The translations under genes and the position numbers were made by a program. Shown here piece by piece: positions 25,897 through 34,655 of a stretch of 64,000 nt of DNA. The DNA is from Verrucomicrobiota bacterium (GTDB taxonomy: Bacteria > Verrucomicrobiota > Verrucomicrobiia > Chthoniobacterales > Terrimicrobiaceae). Below the pieces are notes generated by a model that made no database searches, was not told where the DNA came from, and saw nothing but the letters and a program-made list of their open reading frames with translations. Numbering within the stretch: the first letter of the stretch is position 1; each line of letters starts with the position of its first letter. The stretch covers positions 1-64,000 of the forward strand of contig JAFKMU010000055.1 of the NCBI GenBank assembly GCA_017305195.1, in the 5' to 3' direction.

Positions 25897-26287
25897 CAGT
25901 TTTCAGTTTTCAGACACGGTTATGCCTTACCACTCGTTTGAAGAACTCGAAATCTGGAAGCGCGGTTGCCGCATGGCCGTTGACCTCTGCCGGGAACTGG
26001 CGAGCTGCCCCAATTTCTCGCTGCGAGACCAGATGCAGCGGGCGGCGATATCGATACCGTCGAATATCGCCGAGGGGGCCGAGCGTGACTCCGTCGCCGA
26101 CTTCGCCAAGTTCCTGCGCTACGCCAAAGGCTCTGCCGGGGAACTCCGTACGCAGGCCTACATCGCCATCCGGCTCGATCTGATGGATCGCGCGAAAGGC
26201 GAGGCCTTCGTCCAGGAACTCCGCGAGCTGGGGGCTATGATCCAAGGCCTCATCTTCGCACTCACAAAGTCTGAAAACTGAAAACTG
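25897..26287. repeat. 19-bp inverted repeats bounding the four-helix-bundle gene
   Basis: CAGTTTTCAGTTTTCAGAC at 25897-25915 is the exact reverse complement of 26269-26287. Each arm is itself made of a short unit (TTTTCAG or CTGAAAA) repeated two to three times, and the right side continues with CACTGAAAACTT to 26302. The segment between them is exactly one gene, placed between metK and ahcY, so the whole 391-bp block looks like an inserted cassette. Confidence 0.75.
25922..26281 (+). CDS. four-helix-bundle protein (23S rRNA intervening-sequence/S23 type)
   Basis: The 119-residue product matches the S23/IVP family: HSFEELEIWKRGCRMAVDLC, then LRDQMQRAAISIPSNIAEGA, and FLRYAKGSAGELRTQAYIAI. 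These proteins form four-helix bundles that assemble as pentamers. Some are encoded in intervening sequences of rRNA genes and a relative (Avd) works in diversity-generating retroelements, but the role of the free-standing ones is unknown. It sits between metK and ahcY, bounded by 19-bp inverted repeats. Its last codons lie inside the right repeat (stop at 26279-26281). Confidence 0.9.
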   Translation: MPYHSFEELEIWKRGCRMAVDLCRELASCPNFSLRDQMQRAAISIPSNIAEGAERDSVADFAKFLRYAKGSAGELRTQAYIAIRLDLMDRAKGEAFVQELRELGAMIQGLIFALTKSEN

Positions 26288-26302
26288 AACCACTGAAAAC
26301 TT

Positions 26303-27730
26303 ATGTCTACCTCGCTTGTTAATCCGACAGACGCCTACAAAGTCGCCGATATCAAATTGGCCGACTGGGGCCGCAAGGAAATCTCCATCGCGGAGCAGGA
26401 AATGCCGGGTCTCATGTCGATCCGCAAGAAGTACGCGACCGACAAACCGCTCGCGGGCGTGCGCATCACGGGATCGCTCCACATGACGATCCAGACGGCC
26501 GTCCTCATCGAGACGCTCGTCGACCTCGGCGCCTCCGTGCGCTGGGCCAGCTGCAACATCTTCTCGACTCAGGATCACGCTGCTGCGGCCATCGCGGCGG
26601 CTGGCGTGCCGGTTTACGCCTGGAAGGGCGAGAGCCTCGAGGAATACTGGGATTGCACCTGGGCGGCGGTTTCGCACCCGGACGGCAAGGGCCCGGAACT
26701 CGTCGTCGACGACGGCGGCGACGTGACGCTCCTCCTCCACAAGGGCTACGAGCTCGAGAACGGCGACGGCTGGGTCAATACCCCGAGCGGCAGCCATGAG
26801 GAAAAGGTCATCAAGGACCTCCTCAAGCGCATCCACGCCGAGCAGCCGAATATCTTCCACGAGATCGTGCAAAACTGGCGCGGTGTCTCCGAGGAGACCA
26901 CTACCGGCGTGCATCGCCTGTACCGCCTCCAGGAGCAGGGCAAACTGCTCGTCCCGGCCTTCAACGTGAACGACTCCGTGACGAAGTCGAAGTTTGACAA
27001 CCTCTACGGCTGCCGCCACTCGCTCATCGACGGCATCAACCGCGCCATCGACGTCATGATCTCCGGCAAGGTCGCCGTGGTTTGCGGCTACGGTGATGTC
27101 GGCAAGGGCTGCGCCCAGTCGCTCCGCGGCCAGGGTGCGCGCGTCATTGTCACCGAGGTCGATCCCATCAACGCCCTGCAGGCCGCGATGGAAGGCTATG
27201 AGGTCACGACGGTCGAGGATACCCTCGGCGTGGGCGACATCTACGTCACCACCACGGGCAATGTCGACGTCATCACCATCGAGCACATGGCCCGCATGAA
27301 GGACCAGGCGGTGGTTTGCAACATCGGCCACTTCGACAACGAGATCCAGGTCGACAAGCTCAACAACTACGCCGGCATCAAGCGCACCAACATCAAGCCG
27401 CAGGTGGACAAGTACACCTTCCCCGAAGGCCACGAGATCTTCCTCCTTGCCGAGGGACGTCTGGTGAACCTCGGTTGCGCCACCGGCCATCCGAGCTTTG
27501 TGATGAGCAACAGCTTCGCCAACCAGACGCTCGCCCAGCTCGAGCTCTGGAAGAACCGCGAAACTTACAAGGTTGCCGTCTATGTGCTGCCGAAGCGCCT
27601 CGACGAAGAGGTCGCCCGCCTGCACCTCGAGAAGATCGGCGTGAAGCTCACGACGCTCACCCCGGCCCAGGCCGAGTACATCGGCGTGCCGGTCGAGGGT
27701 CCGTACAAGCCGGAGCACTACCGCTACTAA
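26303..27730 (+). CDS. ahcY: S-adenosylhomocysteine hydrolase
   Basis: The 475-residue product splits S-adenosylhomocysteine to homocysteine and adenosine with tightly bound NAD. Visible motifs are [20 protein letters not shown], the substrate segment [19 protein letters not shown], the NAD-binding [20 protein letters not shown], and the C-terminal KPEHYRY with the NAD-contacting Lys and Tyr. The 40-residue insertion typical of long bacterial/eukaryotic forms is present. It follows metK in the same direction, interrupted only by the four-helix-bundle cassette, and ends at a terminator. Confidence 0.97.
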   Translation: MSTSLVNPTDAYKVADIKLADWGRKEISIAEQEMPGLMSIRKKYATDKPLAGVRITGSLHMTIQTAVLIETLVDLGASVRWASCNIFSTQDHAAAAIAAAGVPVYAWKGESLEEYWDCTWAAVSHPDGKGPELVVDDGGDVTLLLHKGYELENGDGWVNTPSGSHEEKVIKDLLKRIHAEQPNIFHEIVQNWRGVSEETTTGVHRLYRLQEQGKLLVPAFNVNDSVTKSKFDNLYGCRHSLIDGINRAIDVMISGKVAVVCGYGDVGKGCAQSLRGQGARVIVTEVDPINALQAAMEGYEVTTVEDTLGVGDIYVTTTGNVDVITIEHMARMKDQAVVCNIGHFDNEIQVDKLNNYAGIKRTNIKPQVDKYTFPEGHEIFLLAEGRLVNLGCATGHPSFVMSNSFANQTLAQLELWKNRETYKVAVYVLPKRLDEEVARLHLEKIGVKLTTLTPAQAEYIGVPVEGPYKPEHYRY

Positions 27731-27767
27731 GGAATTTCCGCCGCCTAACGGTGGCGAATTTCCCAAG

Positions 27768-27798
27768 AAAGGCCGGGCCGCAAAGCCCGGTCTTTTTT
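27768..27798 (+). terminator. rho-independent terminator after ahcY
   Basis: A stem of AAAGGCCGGGC (27768-27778) against GCCCGGTCTTT (27785-27795), with one wobble pair and a 6-base loop, runs into a T-tract. Confidence 0.88.
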
Positions 27799-27829
27799 TG
27801 TGCCTTGGGCTGATCCGAGGCGTTGCAGA

Positions 27830-27936
27830 GTAGGGCCAGCGTCCCGCTGGCCTGGGCGGGTTGCGAACGGAGGACCGGAGAACCCTATCCGCCAGAAGCT
27901 TGCTATACGAGCAGGCCGGCAGGATGCCAGCCCTAC
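27830..27936. repeat. REPIN-like element (inverted pair of palindromic repeats)
   Basis: GTAGGGCCAGCGTCCCGCTGGCCT (given by its ends GTAGGG...GGCCT, 27830-27853) is itself nearly palindromic. It is followed after 67 bases by AGGATGCCAGCCCTAC (27921-27936), a related half in the opposite direction. The same 24-mer recurs exactly, inverted, at 38819-38842. No gene fits here. Confidence 0.65.
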
Positions 27937-27980
27937 GATGGCGTGGAGCGAAAACCGTCGGCGGGCGAAAGGCGCGGCGG

Positions 27981-28955
27981 TTACTTCGCCGTGCGGCGGA
28001 GGAACTCCTCCATGTCCTTCTTCTTACCGGGGAAGGCGACCATGAAGCACACGTCGCCCTCTTCGCGGATGGCCAACACCATGCGGTCGGCCTGCGAGAT
28101 GCGCCACGACTTCTCCGGCACCACATCGATGCCGAGTTTTTGCGACGGGAAGGAGTAGAAAAACATGGTGTCGTCGCCATTCACCGCCGCGGCCTGGGCG
28201 ACGGCCTCGCCCTCGTAGCGGAACATGCGCACGCCCACGGCCTCGAACTGGTCAAAGCCCGCCGGCAACCGGAAATTGTCGAATCCCTTGAGCATGAACC
28301 AGTCCTGCAGATCGCCCGTCTTTTGCGTCACGGGGTCAAACTGCTCGGCTCCGGCGCTGTTGCCCTGGGTGGCGAGCTTGATCGCCTCGTCGGGGAAGGT
28401 CCCGGCCTTGCCGAGGAAGTTCCACGTCAATACGGCCACCATGAGGAGGAAGCCGATGCCGACCGCGATGGAGGCCGGGTTGCGGATGGAGAATTTCTTG
28501 CTCGCGTGGCGGCCCGCCACGGCCTCGGCGGCTTCGACGAGCTGCTTGTCCTCCTCAGGCGTTGGCAGGAGCTGACCCAGCGCCTCGGCCAATGCCGGAT
28601 TCTCAGGCGTGGCGGGCGGGAGCTTGGTGACATTCAGCAGATGCTGGATTTCCTCGGCGTCGAGGGCATTCAGCTCAAGGAGCACGCGGGCGGAGCGGTC
28701 TGGCTCGGCCAGGGCATGAAGCTCCGCCAGGGGGCCGGTGAGTTCGCACCGGGCGGGGAAGCGCAGGCAGCGCCGCCGCAAGATGCTGTAAAAGAGCATT
28801 TCCAGCCGATGCCGGTCATGCACGCCCGGATGCTGCAGGAGTTCATCGATGGACTCCTGGATGACCTTGCTGGCGCCTTCTTGGCAACCGGTCAGGATGT
28901 AGGCGACCCTCCAGGCGGTAACCAGAGAGGGGCATTTCTGGGCAGCTTCACTCAT
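27981..28955 (-). CDS. membrane protein with a degenerate sigma-factor-like N-terminus
   Basis: The 324-residue product has an N-terminal helical part (VTAWRVAYILTGCQEGASKV) that recalls region 2 of ECF sigma factors (the A.R.A..LTGD...A.D..QE pattern), and LNALDAEEIQHLLNVTKLPP at about residue 90, which recalls region 4. DNA-contacting residues are not obvious. One membrane helix (SIAVGIGFLLMVAVLTWNFL, about 152-171) follows, then an extracytoplasmic part of about 150 residues. I know no named family. It stands alone between ahcY and the phosphatase/glyA fusion. Confidence 0.55.
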   Translation of the reverse strand: MSEAAQKCPSLVTAWRVAYILTGCQEGASKVIQESIDELLQHPGVHDRHRLEMLFYSILRRRCLRFPARCELTGPLAELHALAEPDRSARVLLELNALDAEEIQHLLNVTKLPPATPENPALAEALGQLLPTPEEDKQLVEAAEAVAGRHASKKFSIRNPASIAVGIGFLLMVAVLTWNFLGKAGTFPDEAIKLATQGNSAGAEQFDPVTQKTGDLQDWFMLKGFDNFRLPAGFDQFEAVGVRMFRYEGEAVAQAAAVNGDDTMFFYSFPSQKLGIDVVPEKSWRISQADRMVLAIREEGDVCFMVAFPGKKKDMEEFLRRTAK

Positions 28956-29103
28956 TCGGGCTCATGCTAGATAGCCGTGCAGCCGTCCCGGCACAAGCAG
29001 GTTCTCTCGTCCCCGAGGGAAGCGCCGGGGGGCGAGATTTCATCAAACCTGCCGCCTGCGATTGACTTTAGCCCCGGGTGGATTTCAACTTGTACCCTTC
29101 TCG

Positions 29104-30807
29104 ATGAAGCACGTCCTCTTTGTCTGTACTGGAAATGTCTGCCGCAGCCCGATGGCTGAGGCGCTTTTTCGTCAGCTCGTGGCCGACCGGGACGACATCG
29201 AGGTGCAGTCCGCCGGGGTGAGCGCCGGTCGCGGGCAGCCCGCCAGCATGGACTCCGTGCGGGCCTTGAAGACGCTCGGCATCGACCTCTCGCGTTTCCG
29301 CAGCCAGCCCGTCTCCGAGGAGCTGGTCGAGCAGGCCACGCATATTTTCGTCATGACCCGCGACCATCGCCGGTTGCTGGAGCTTTTTTTCCCGGAAGCC
29401 TCGGGAAAAACCTACCTCGTCCGCGAGTTTGACAACGGCTCGCCGGACGTGCCGGACCCCATCGGCCTCGGCCGCGAGGTCTACGAGCGTTGTCGCGACG
29501 TCCTCCGGCGCTCGCTGCCCGACCTCCTCAACTTCATCGACCAAGAATCTTTTTCCATGAGCAACGACTCTTCCACTCCGTCCATCGCCGCGATCGACCC
29601 TGAGATCGCAGACGCCATCGCCAAGGAACGCCATCGCCAGTACGAGCACGTCGAGCTCATCGCCAGCGAGAACTTCACGAGCAAGGCCGTGATGGAGGCC
29701 CAGGGCTCCTGCCTGACGAACAAGTACGCCGAGGGTTATCCCGGCAAGCGCTGGTACGGCGGGTGTGAATACGTCGACATCGTCGAGTCGCTCGCCATCG
29801 AGCGCGCGAAGCAGCTCTTCGGCGCGGATCACGTCAACGTGCAGCCCCACAGCGGCAGCCAGGCCAACATGGCCGTGTACTTCAGCGTCCTCACCCCGGG
29901 CGACCGCATCCTCACGATGGATCTCGCCCACGGCGGCCACCTCACCCACGGCCACAAGGCAAATTTCTCCGGCAAGCTCTACGAGGTGCACCACTACGGA
30001 GTCGACCCCGAGACCGAGACGATCAACTACGACGCCCTCGCCAAGCTCGCGGGCGAGGTGAAGCCCCGCATGATCACCGCCGGGGCCTCGGCCTACCCGC
30101 GCACGATCGACTTTGCCCGCATGCGCGAGATCGCGGATTCCGTCGGCGCGCTGCTCTTTGTCGACATGGCCCACATCGCGGGTCTCGTCGCCGGCGGCGC
30201 TCACCCGAGCCCGATCCCGCACGCCCACTTTGTCACCACGACGACGCACAAGAGCCTGCGCGGACCCCGCGCCGGTCTCGTCATGTGCAAGGAGGAGTTT
30301 GCCAAGAAGGTCGACAGCCAGGCCTTCCCCGGCGTGCAGGGCGGCCCGCTCATGCATGTCATCGCGGCCAAGGCGATCTGCCTGAAGGAGGCGCTCGATC
30401 CGTCCTTCCGCACCTACGCCGCGCAGATCGTCAGCAACGCCAAGGCCCTCGCCGCCCGCCTGAACAAGCTGGGCTACCGCATCGTCTCCGGCGGCACGGA
30501 CAACCACGTGATGCTCGTCGACCTCCGCTCGCGCGGCATCAATGGCGCCGAGGCCTCCCTCACGCTCGACAAGGCCGCCATCACGGTGAACAAGAACGCC
30601 ATCCCGTTCGACACCGAGCCGATCTTCAAGACCGGCGGCATCCGCATCGGCACCCCGGCCATGACCACTCGCGGTCTCAAGGAGGAGGAGATGATGGAAA
30701 TCGCCGACTACATCCACGCCGCGCTCGAGGCTCGCAACGACGAGGCCGAGCTGGCGAAAATCCGCAAGCAGGTCACCGCGCTCACCGCGCGCTTCCCGCT
30801 GCCGTAA
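29104..30807 (+). CDS. glyA: fusion of low-molecular-weight phosphatase and serine hydroxymethyltransferase
   Basis: One 567-residue frame carries two enzymes. Residues 1-150 are an LMW-PTP/arginine-phosphatase-like domain with the P-loop [13 protein letters not shown] and the general-acid region DVPDPIG. From residue 152 ([10 protein letters not shown]) it is a full serine hydroxymethyltransferase, which interconverts serine and glycine while charging tetrahydrofolate: [20 protein letters not shown], the PLP-lysine segment [14 protein letters not shown] (Lys about 383), and [14 protein letters not shown]. No stop separates them and no Shine-Dalgarno is seen before the inner ATG (29557), so either a true fusion or internal initiation is possible. 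It supplies one-carbon units to the nearby methionine cycle. Confidence 0.88.
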   Translation: MKHVLFVCTGNVCRSPMAEALFRQLVADRDDIEVQSAGVSAGRGQPASMDSVRALKTLGIDLSRFRSQPVSEELVEQATHIFVMTRDHRRLLELFFPEASGKTYLVREFDNGSPDVPDPIGLGREVYERCRDVLRRSLPDLLNFIDQESFSMSNDSSTPSIAAIDPEIADAIAKERHRQYEHVELIASENFTSKAVMEAQGSCLTNKYAEGYPGKRWYGGCEYVDIVESLAIERAKQLFGADHVNVQPHSGSQANMAVYFSVLTPGDRILTMDLAHGGHLTHGHKANFSGKLYEVHHYGVDPETETINYDALAKLAGEVKPRMITAGASAYPRTIDFARMREIADSVGALLFVDMAHIAGLVAGGAHPSPIPHAHFVTTTTHKSLRGPRAGLVMCKEEFAKKVDSQAFPGVQGGPLMHVIAAKAICLKEALDPSFRTYAAQIVSNAKALAARLNKLGYRIVSGGTDNHVMLVDLRSRGINGAEASLTLDKAAITVNKNAIPFDTEPIFKTGGIRIGTPAMTTRGLKEEEMMEIADYIHAALEARNDEAELAKIRKQVTALTARFPLP

Positions 30808-30821
30808 GCCCTTCCCTCCAA

Positions 30822-30866
30822 AAAGGGGGACGCCGGGTTTTATCCTGACGCCCCCCTTTCTTTTTC
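30822..30866 (+). terminator. rho-independent terminator after the phosphatase/glyA gene
   Basis: AAAGGGGG (30822-30829) pairs with CCCCCTTT (30852-30859), with a partly paired 22-base middle, followed by CTTTTT. Confidence 0.75.
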
Positions 30867-30875
30867 CGATTATCA

Positions 30876-30913
30876 TTTACAACTGTAAACGAATGACTAT
30901 TTACAGATGTAAA
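30876..30913. promoter_or_regulatory. two BlaI/MecI-type operators
   Basis: TTTACAACTGTAAA (30876-30889) and TTTACAGATGTAAA (30900-30913) are palindromes of the TACA-N2-TGTA type bound by BlaI/MecI/CopY repressors, 24 bases apart centre to centre. The second one ends on the A of the blaI-like start codon, leaving no room for a separate Shine-Dalgarno. Confidence 0.88.
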
Positions 30914-31284
30914 TGATCCAGATTTCCGAGGCGGAATGGCAGGTGATGGAGGTGCTGTGGGAGCATCCGGGCCGCAATGGTCGGGAGGTCGCCATCGCCC
31001 TGAAAGGCACCGGCTGGACGGAGGCGACGGTGAAGACGCTCCTCAACCGCCTGCTAAAGAAAAAAGCCCTCCGGCACGAACAGACGGAGCGGCACTACAC
31101 GTATTTCCCGGCGGTGCAGCGGACCGAGTGCCAGCAGCGCGAGGCGGTGAATTTCCTGCGCCGGGTCTTTGGCGGTTCCTCTCCGGTGCCGCTGGTGGCG
31201 CATTTCCTCGAAAATCAAAAGCTGACGGAGGCGGAGCTGGCGGAGTTGCGCCGGCTGCTGGACCGGCATGACGACGCTCATTGA
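30913..31284 (+). CDS. BlaI/MecI/CopY-family repressor
   Basis: The 123-residue product is a winged-helix repressor: ISEAEWQVMEVLWEHPGRNG at the start, then LKGTGWTEATVKTLLNRLLK and RHEQTERHYTYFPAVQRTEC. It is expected to bind the two operators directly upstream and to be cleaved when the partner M56 protease is activated. Its stop overlaps the BlaR1-like gene by 17 bases. No ribosome-binding site can be seen because the second operator abuts the ATG, so translation may be leaderless or coupled to an unusual start. Confidence 0.92.
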   Translation: MIQISEAEWQVMEVLWEHPGRNGREVAIALKGTGWTEATVKTLLNRLLKKKALRHEQTERHYTYFPAVQRTECQQREAVNFLRRVFGGSSPVPLVAHFLENQKLTEAELAELRRLLDRHDDAH

Positions 31285-32578
31285 CCTCACCCTGCGCGGC
31301 ACCCTGGCGGTGGCGCTGGTGTTTGCCCTCAGCCTGATCCTTCGCCGCTCCTCGCGGTCGGGTGCGTTGCGCCTGTGGTGGCTCGTGGCGGCGCTGGTCT
31401 TTCTCTGCCCGCTGCGCACGCCGCACCTGGGGCTGTGGGGCAATGAGACGCCTGCGACGCTGGCCACCAGTCCGGCCCTCCATTACGCCCCGGTGGATTC
31501 CATCGCGTCAAAGGCGAGCCGCGCGGTGCACGAGGCCGTTCCTGTGCTGCAAATCCTCTGGCTGGTCGGCTTCCTGGTGTCGGGCGGGATCGTGGTCGGG
31601 CGCTCCGCCGTCTTTCTCTCGGCTTGGCGGCGGCATCGTCTTTGCACCGACAGCCGCCTGCTCGACACGCTGGAAGAGTGCAAGGCCTCCCTCGGCGTGA
31701 GCATTCCCGTCGGGCTCATCGTGGACGAAAAAATCTCCGCGCCCGCCGTGCTCGGCTGGCTGCGCCCGCGCCTGTTGCTGCCTGCGGTGTTTGCCCGCGA
31801 GGCCAGAGAGGACGCTCTCCGCCACGTCCTGCGCCATGAACTCGCCCACGTCCGCGCCGCCGACATCGCGGCGGGCTGGCTGTTTGCCCTGGTCCGCTGC
31901 GTGCATTGGTTCAACCCCGCCGCATATTTCCTGCATCGCGAGTGGATTCGCTGCCGCGAGGAGGCCGCCGACGAGGCGGCGGTGCAGGCCGATGACCGCA
32001 CGGGCGCCTCCCGCGCCTATGGCGAGACGCTGCTCGGCATGGCGGCGGAAAGTTCCTTTGCTCCCAACCTCGCCGGGATCGGCGAGAGCTTCCGCCACCT
32101 GCGGCGGAGGATCGACCGGATTATGAAAACCCAGCATCGCAAACCCAGAATGCTCCTCACCGCCCTCGTCGCCGTGATCCTCGGCGGCATCGCCACCCTG
32201 CAACCCGGCCACGCCGAAAACCCGAAGGACCAGGCCGTCGCCGCCATGGAAACCTGGCTCAGCGGCATCGATGCCGGCAAATATGCCGAGAGCTGGAAAG
32301 ACGCTTCCCCCGATTTCCAGAAAGCCGTCACCGAGGCTCAACTGGTCGCATCGCTGACAGCCGTGCGTGCTCCGCTCGGCGCGCTCAAGGAGCGCAAACT
32401 CGCCTCCGCCATGCAGCAAGCCGAGGTGCCCGGCCCGAAAGGCCCGATCAAGGGGAACTTTGTCACCGCCCAATTCGAGACCGCCTTTGAGAATCTCCGC
32501 TTCGCCATCGAGACCGTGACCTTTGTCGAGGAGGGCGGCACATGGAAGGCCTCCGGGTACTACATCAAGCCGAGGTAG
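31268..32578 (+). CDS. BlaR1-like M56 metalloprotease with a C-terminal DUF4019-like domain
   Basis: The 436-residue product has membrane helices at about 10-25, 35-50 and 95-115, and a zinc protease domain with HELAH at residues 190-194 and the downstream RCREEAADEAAV segment holding the Glu ligand. A fourth helix lies near 290-310 (MLLTALVAVILGGIATLQPG). Instead of the penicillin-binding sensor of BlaR1, the last 120 residues read like DUF4019 (AVAAMETWLSGIDAGKYAES, then FVEEGGTWKASGYYIK). It should cleave the repressor encoded just upstream when an unknown signal is sensed; a beta-lactam signal is unlikely. Confidence 0.85.
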   Translation: MTTLIDLTLRGTLAVALVFALSLILRRSSRSGALRLWWLVAALVFLCPLRTPHLGLWGNETPATLATSPALHYAPVDSIASKASRAVHEAVPVLQILWLVGFLVSGGIVVGRSAVFLSAWRRHRLCTDSRLLDTLEECKASLGVSIPVGLIVDEKISAPAVLGWLRPRLLLPAVFAREAREDALRHVLRHELAHVRAADIAAGWLFALVRCVHWFNPAAYFLHREWIRCREEAADEAAVQADDRTGASRAYGETLLGMAAESSFAPNLAGIGESFRHLRRRIDRIMKTQHRKPRMLLTALVAVILGGIATLQPGHAENPKDQAVAAMETWLSGIDAGKYAESWKDASPDFQKAVTEAQLVASLTAVRAPLGALKERKLASAMQQAEVPGPKGPIKGNFVTAQFETAFENLRFAIETVTFVEEGGTWKASGYYIKPR

Positions 32579-32634
32579 GCAGGTATTGGCGCATCCGGCC
32601 TTGACCCGGCACGCGGCCTTCGTAGGTTTCTTGC

Positions 32635-33072
32635 ATGGCGATCCGGCGTATCGATCACGTGGGTCTCGTGGTCGAGGACCTCGCGACCGTCCGGGATTTC
32701 TTCGTGCACTTTGGCATGGAGGTCGCAGCGGATGCCGTCGTCGAGGGTGAATGGGTGGATCGCATCATCGGCCTGAAGGACGCGAAATGCGCCATGGTCA
32801 TGATGACGACGCCCGACGGTGAGGCGACGCTTGAGATCATCCAGTTTGAGCGCCCCGTGTCGGAGGACGGCATCCGGCAAACGCAACTGAACGCCCCCGG
32901 CCTGCGCCACGTCGCCTTCGTGGTCGACGACGTCGAGGCCATCGCTGCCCGACTCCAGCAAAAGGGCGCGGCGCTCCTCGGCGAGATCGTGAATTACAAA
33001 GACGTCTACAAACTCTGCTGCCTCCGCGGCCCCGAGGGCATCCTGCTGGAGCTGGCTGAGGAGCTAAACTAA
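32635..33072 (+). CDS. VOC-family (glyoxalase fold) protein
   Basis: The 145-residue product is a single vicinal-oxygen-chelate domain: MAIRRIDHVGLVVEDLATVR at the start, LEIIQFERPVSEDGIRQTQL in the middle, and LRHVAFVVDDVEAIAARLQQ, ending CLRGPEGILLELAEELN. The His in DHVGLV and in LRHVAF and the Glu in LLELAE are the metal-ligand positions of glyoxalase-like enzymes. The substrate is unknown. It is transcribed in the same direction as the BlaR1-like gene, 56 bases downstream. Confidence 0.85.
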   Translation: MAIRRIDHVGLVVEDLATVRDFFVHFGMEVAADAVVEGEWVDRIIGLKDAKCAMVMMTTPDGEATLEIIQFERPVSEDGIRQTQLNAPGLRHVAFVVDDVEAIAARLQQKGAALLGEIVNYKDVYKLCCLRGPEGILLELAEELN

Positions 33073-33105
33073 AAGCGCGCCTAGCAGCTGCGCGGATAAG
33101 AAAGC

Positions 33106-33993
33106 TTAGTTCTTTGCCCGATCCGAAAGGATCACCGCCCATGTCCTGAGCCGTTGCTCCGGTTGCCTGTTATCTCCGATCCCGAGGTTGGGAGCGATTT
33201 CCAGAGAAAACTCACCAGTCTCCATGATGGTCATTTCGGTCGCCTGCCCGTTGGTCGACGGCGTATTACCGCGAATGGGGAGAGTCACCTCCTCTGGCAA
33301 CTTCTTGCCATCCACTTCGATGATGTGCAGCACGGGATACGTGGAGTCTTTGTGATGCTCCGAGTGGTGCATGGCTACCCGAGCTTTGACCCGGAGGTCC
33401 GCGCCGAGAGGATATCCGAGAGAGCCAATGAGTATAGTCTCGATTCCTACCGATGAGGCTCGAATCCGGGTATCTGATGCAACATCTACGGAGAACTCAA
33501 AACCGTTTTTTCTGACGAAGTCTTGGAAATCCCCCATCGACTCGAATCGCATCATTTCCGCCCTCTTTGCATAAGGGATGAAACCGCTCAATTTCAACGT
33601 GGCGTCTTCAGGAATGGAGTCAGGTTTGATCTCTAGCGAAAGGGAGCTAGACGACGGAGATGCTCCAGCCTTGTCGAGAAAGATATACCTCGCAGGATTG
33701 CGGGACCATTGATGGCTTTCACTCAGGATTGTTGTATGTTGAACCTCGAGTGTCCCATTTTCTTGCCTCTGCTCGTCTTCGGTAAGGCGGGATTCGATGC
33801 CATACCTTTCATGGCCGAGAGGTAGCAGCATGATCGCCAATGGATCCTTCCCAGTGTTTACTATCTTAACAAAGACCGAATGGCCGTCTGTTGCGGCAGT
33901 TACGCTCAATGGGCTAGAAGGTTCAACCTCGGCATAACTCATGGTCACCATGGCGAGAGCCAGCGGCAGGACTTTGCCAAGAGCGAAGTTCAT
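33106..33993 (-). CDS. secreted protein of unknown function, low-GC
   Basis: The 295-residue product begins MNFALGKVLPLALAMVTMSY, a signal peptide, with cleavage probable before AEVEPSS. The mature part looks like beta-sandwich strands (LSVTAATDGHSVFVKIVNTG, LEIKPDSIPEDATLKLSGFI and TEMTIMETGEFSLEIAPNLG). I know no family. Base composition is clearly more balanced (near 50% GC by eye) than in the genes either side, which suggests acquisition. The next gene on the same strand is also a secreted unknown 15 bases upstream. Confidence 0.65.
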   Translation of the reverse strand: MNFALGKVLPLALAMVTMSYAEVEPSSPLSVTAATDGHSVFVKIVNTGKDPLAIMLLPLGHERYGIESRLTEDEQRQENGTLEVQHTTILSESHQWSRNPARYIFLDKAGASPSSSSLSLEIKPDSIPEDATLKLSGFIPYAKRAEMMRFESMGDFQDFVRKNGFEFSVDVASDTRIRASSVGIETILIGSLGYPLGADLRVKARVAMHHSEHHKDSTYPVLHIIEVDGKKLPEEVTLPIRGNTPSTNGQATEMTIMETGEFSLEIAPNLGIGDNRQPEQRLRTWAVILSDRAKN

Positions 33994-34008
33994 AGGCTAT
34001 GAGATGTG

Positions 34009-34542
34009 CTAGGGAAGGAGAGAGACAACCACTAGGTCACCATTCTTGAAGGGGAATTGGGAGTTCTTGATTGCTTCGAATTTTCCCTCCAGTTTGAAGG
34101 TCGGCTCGTTCTGGCCTGCCCGGTAGACGAGCACTTGGATCACGCCTTGAATGGTCGGCTGATTTTGCACTGGTTGGACTGGCCACGCTTGGCCTTGCAA
34201 CACGGCCGGGATCAATCCTTCCGGGTTGCGGCAATACTCCAGGTCGAGCATGCGACAGTATGGCACCGTCCTTGTGACTTCCTTTCCATCAGCGAAATAG
34301 GTTTCTGAAGTAAACGGGGGCCCTGTGACATAAACCAGTTGGCGCGAGTCCGCGTTATCGACGGGCTGGGCAACGCCATTCTTATCCTGAACATAGCGTT
34401 GCTGCGCGGGAGCGATGTTGGCCCGCTCTTTCACCAAAGCCACCGTGTCTGCATAGCTGAAGGGCTTGGAAGGCTCCGCCGATTGCGCGTGTAACATGAG
34501 CGGAAGGACGCAGGCGGCGAGGAGGAGGCGGGAGAGCGGCAT
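34009..34542 (-). CDS. secreted protein of unknown function
   Basis: From the ATG at 34542 the product has 177 residues and a signal peptide (MPLSRLLLAACVLPLMLHAQ). The mature part includes YADTVALVKERANIAPAQQR, VYVTGPPFTSETYFADGKEV and a C-terminal FPFKNGDLVVVSLLP. I recognise no family. An upstream ATG at 34584 is possible but gives an over-long leader. It precedes the other secreted unknown on the minus strand (15-base gap), so they may be an operon, and is divergent from the NYN-domain gene. Confidence 0.6.
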   Translation of the reverse strand: MPLSRLLLAACVLPLMLHAQSAEPSKPFSYADTVALVKERANIAPAQQRYVQDKNGVAQPVDNADSRQLVYVTGPPFTSETYFADGKEVTRTVPYCRMLDLEYCRNPEGLIPAVLQGQAWPVQPVQNQPTIQGVIQVLVYRAGQNEPTFKLEGKFEAIKNSQFPFKNGDLVVVSLLP

Positions 34543-34655
34543 GGCTAAGCTTAGAACAGGAAAGCAGAGGATTGGCAAATTCATCCCGCCGGAGCACCGC
34601 CGCCGCCCGCCAACCTTTTGATCGCCAAGGCGCGATCCTGGCGTAAAATCTCGGC

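Noticed and set aside
25910..28180. 756-residue frame antisense to ahcY
   Set aside because: It is the complement of a highly conserved gene, with low-complexity sequence.
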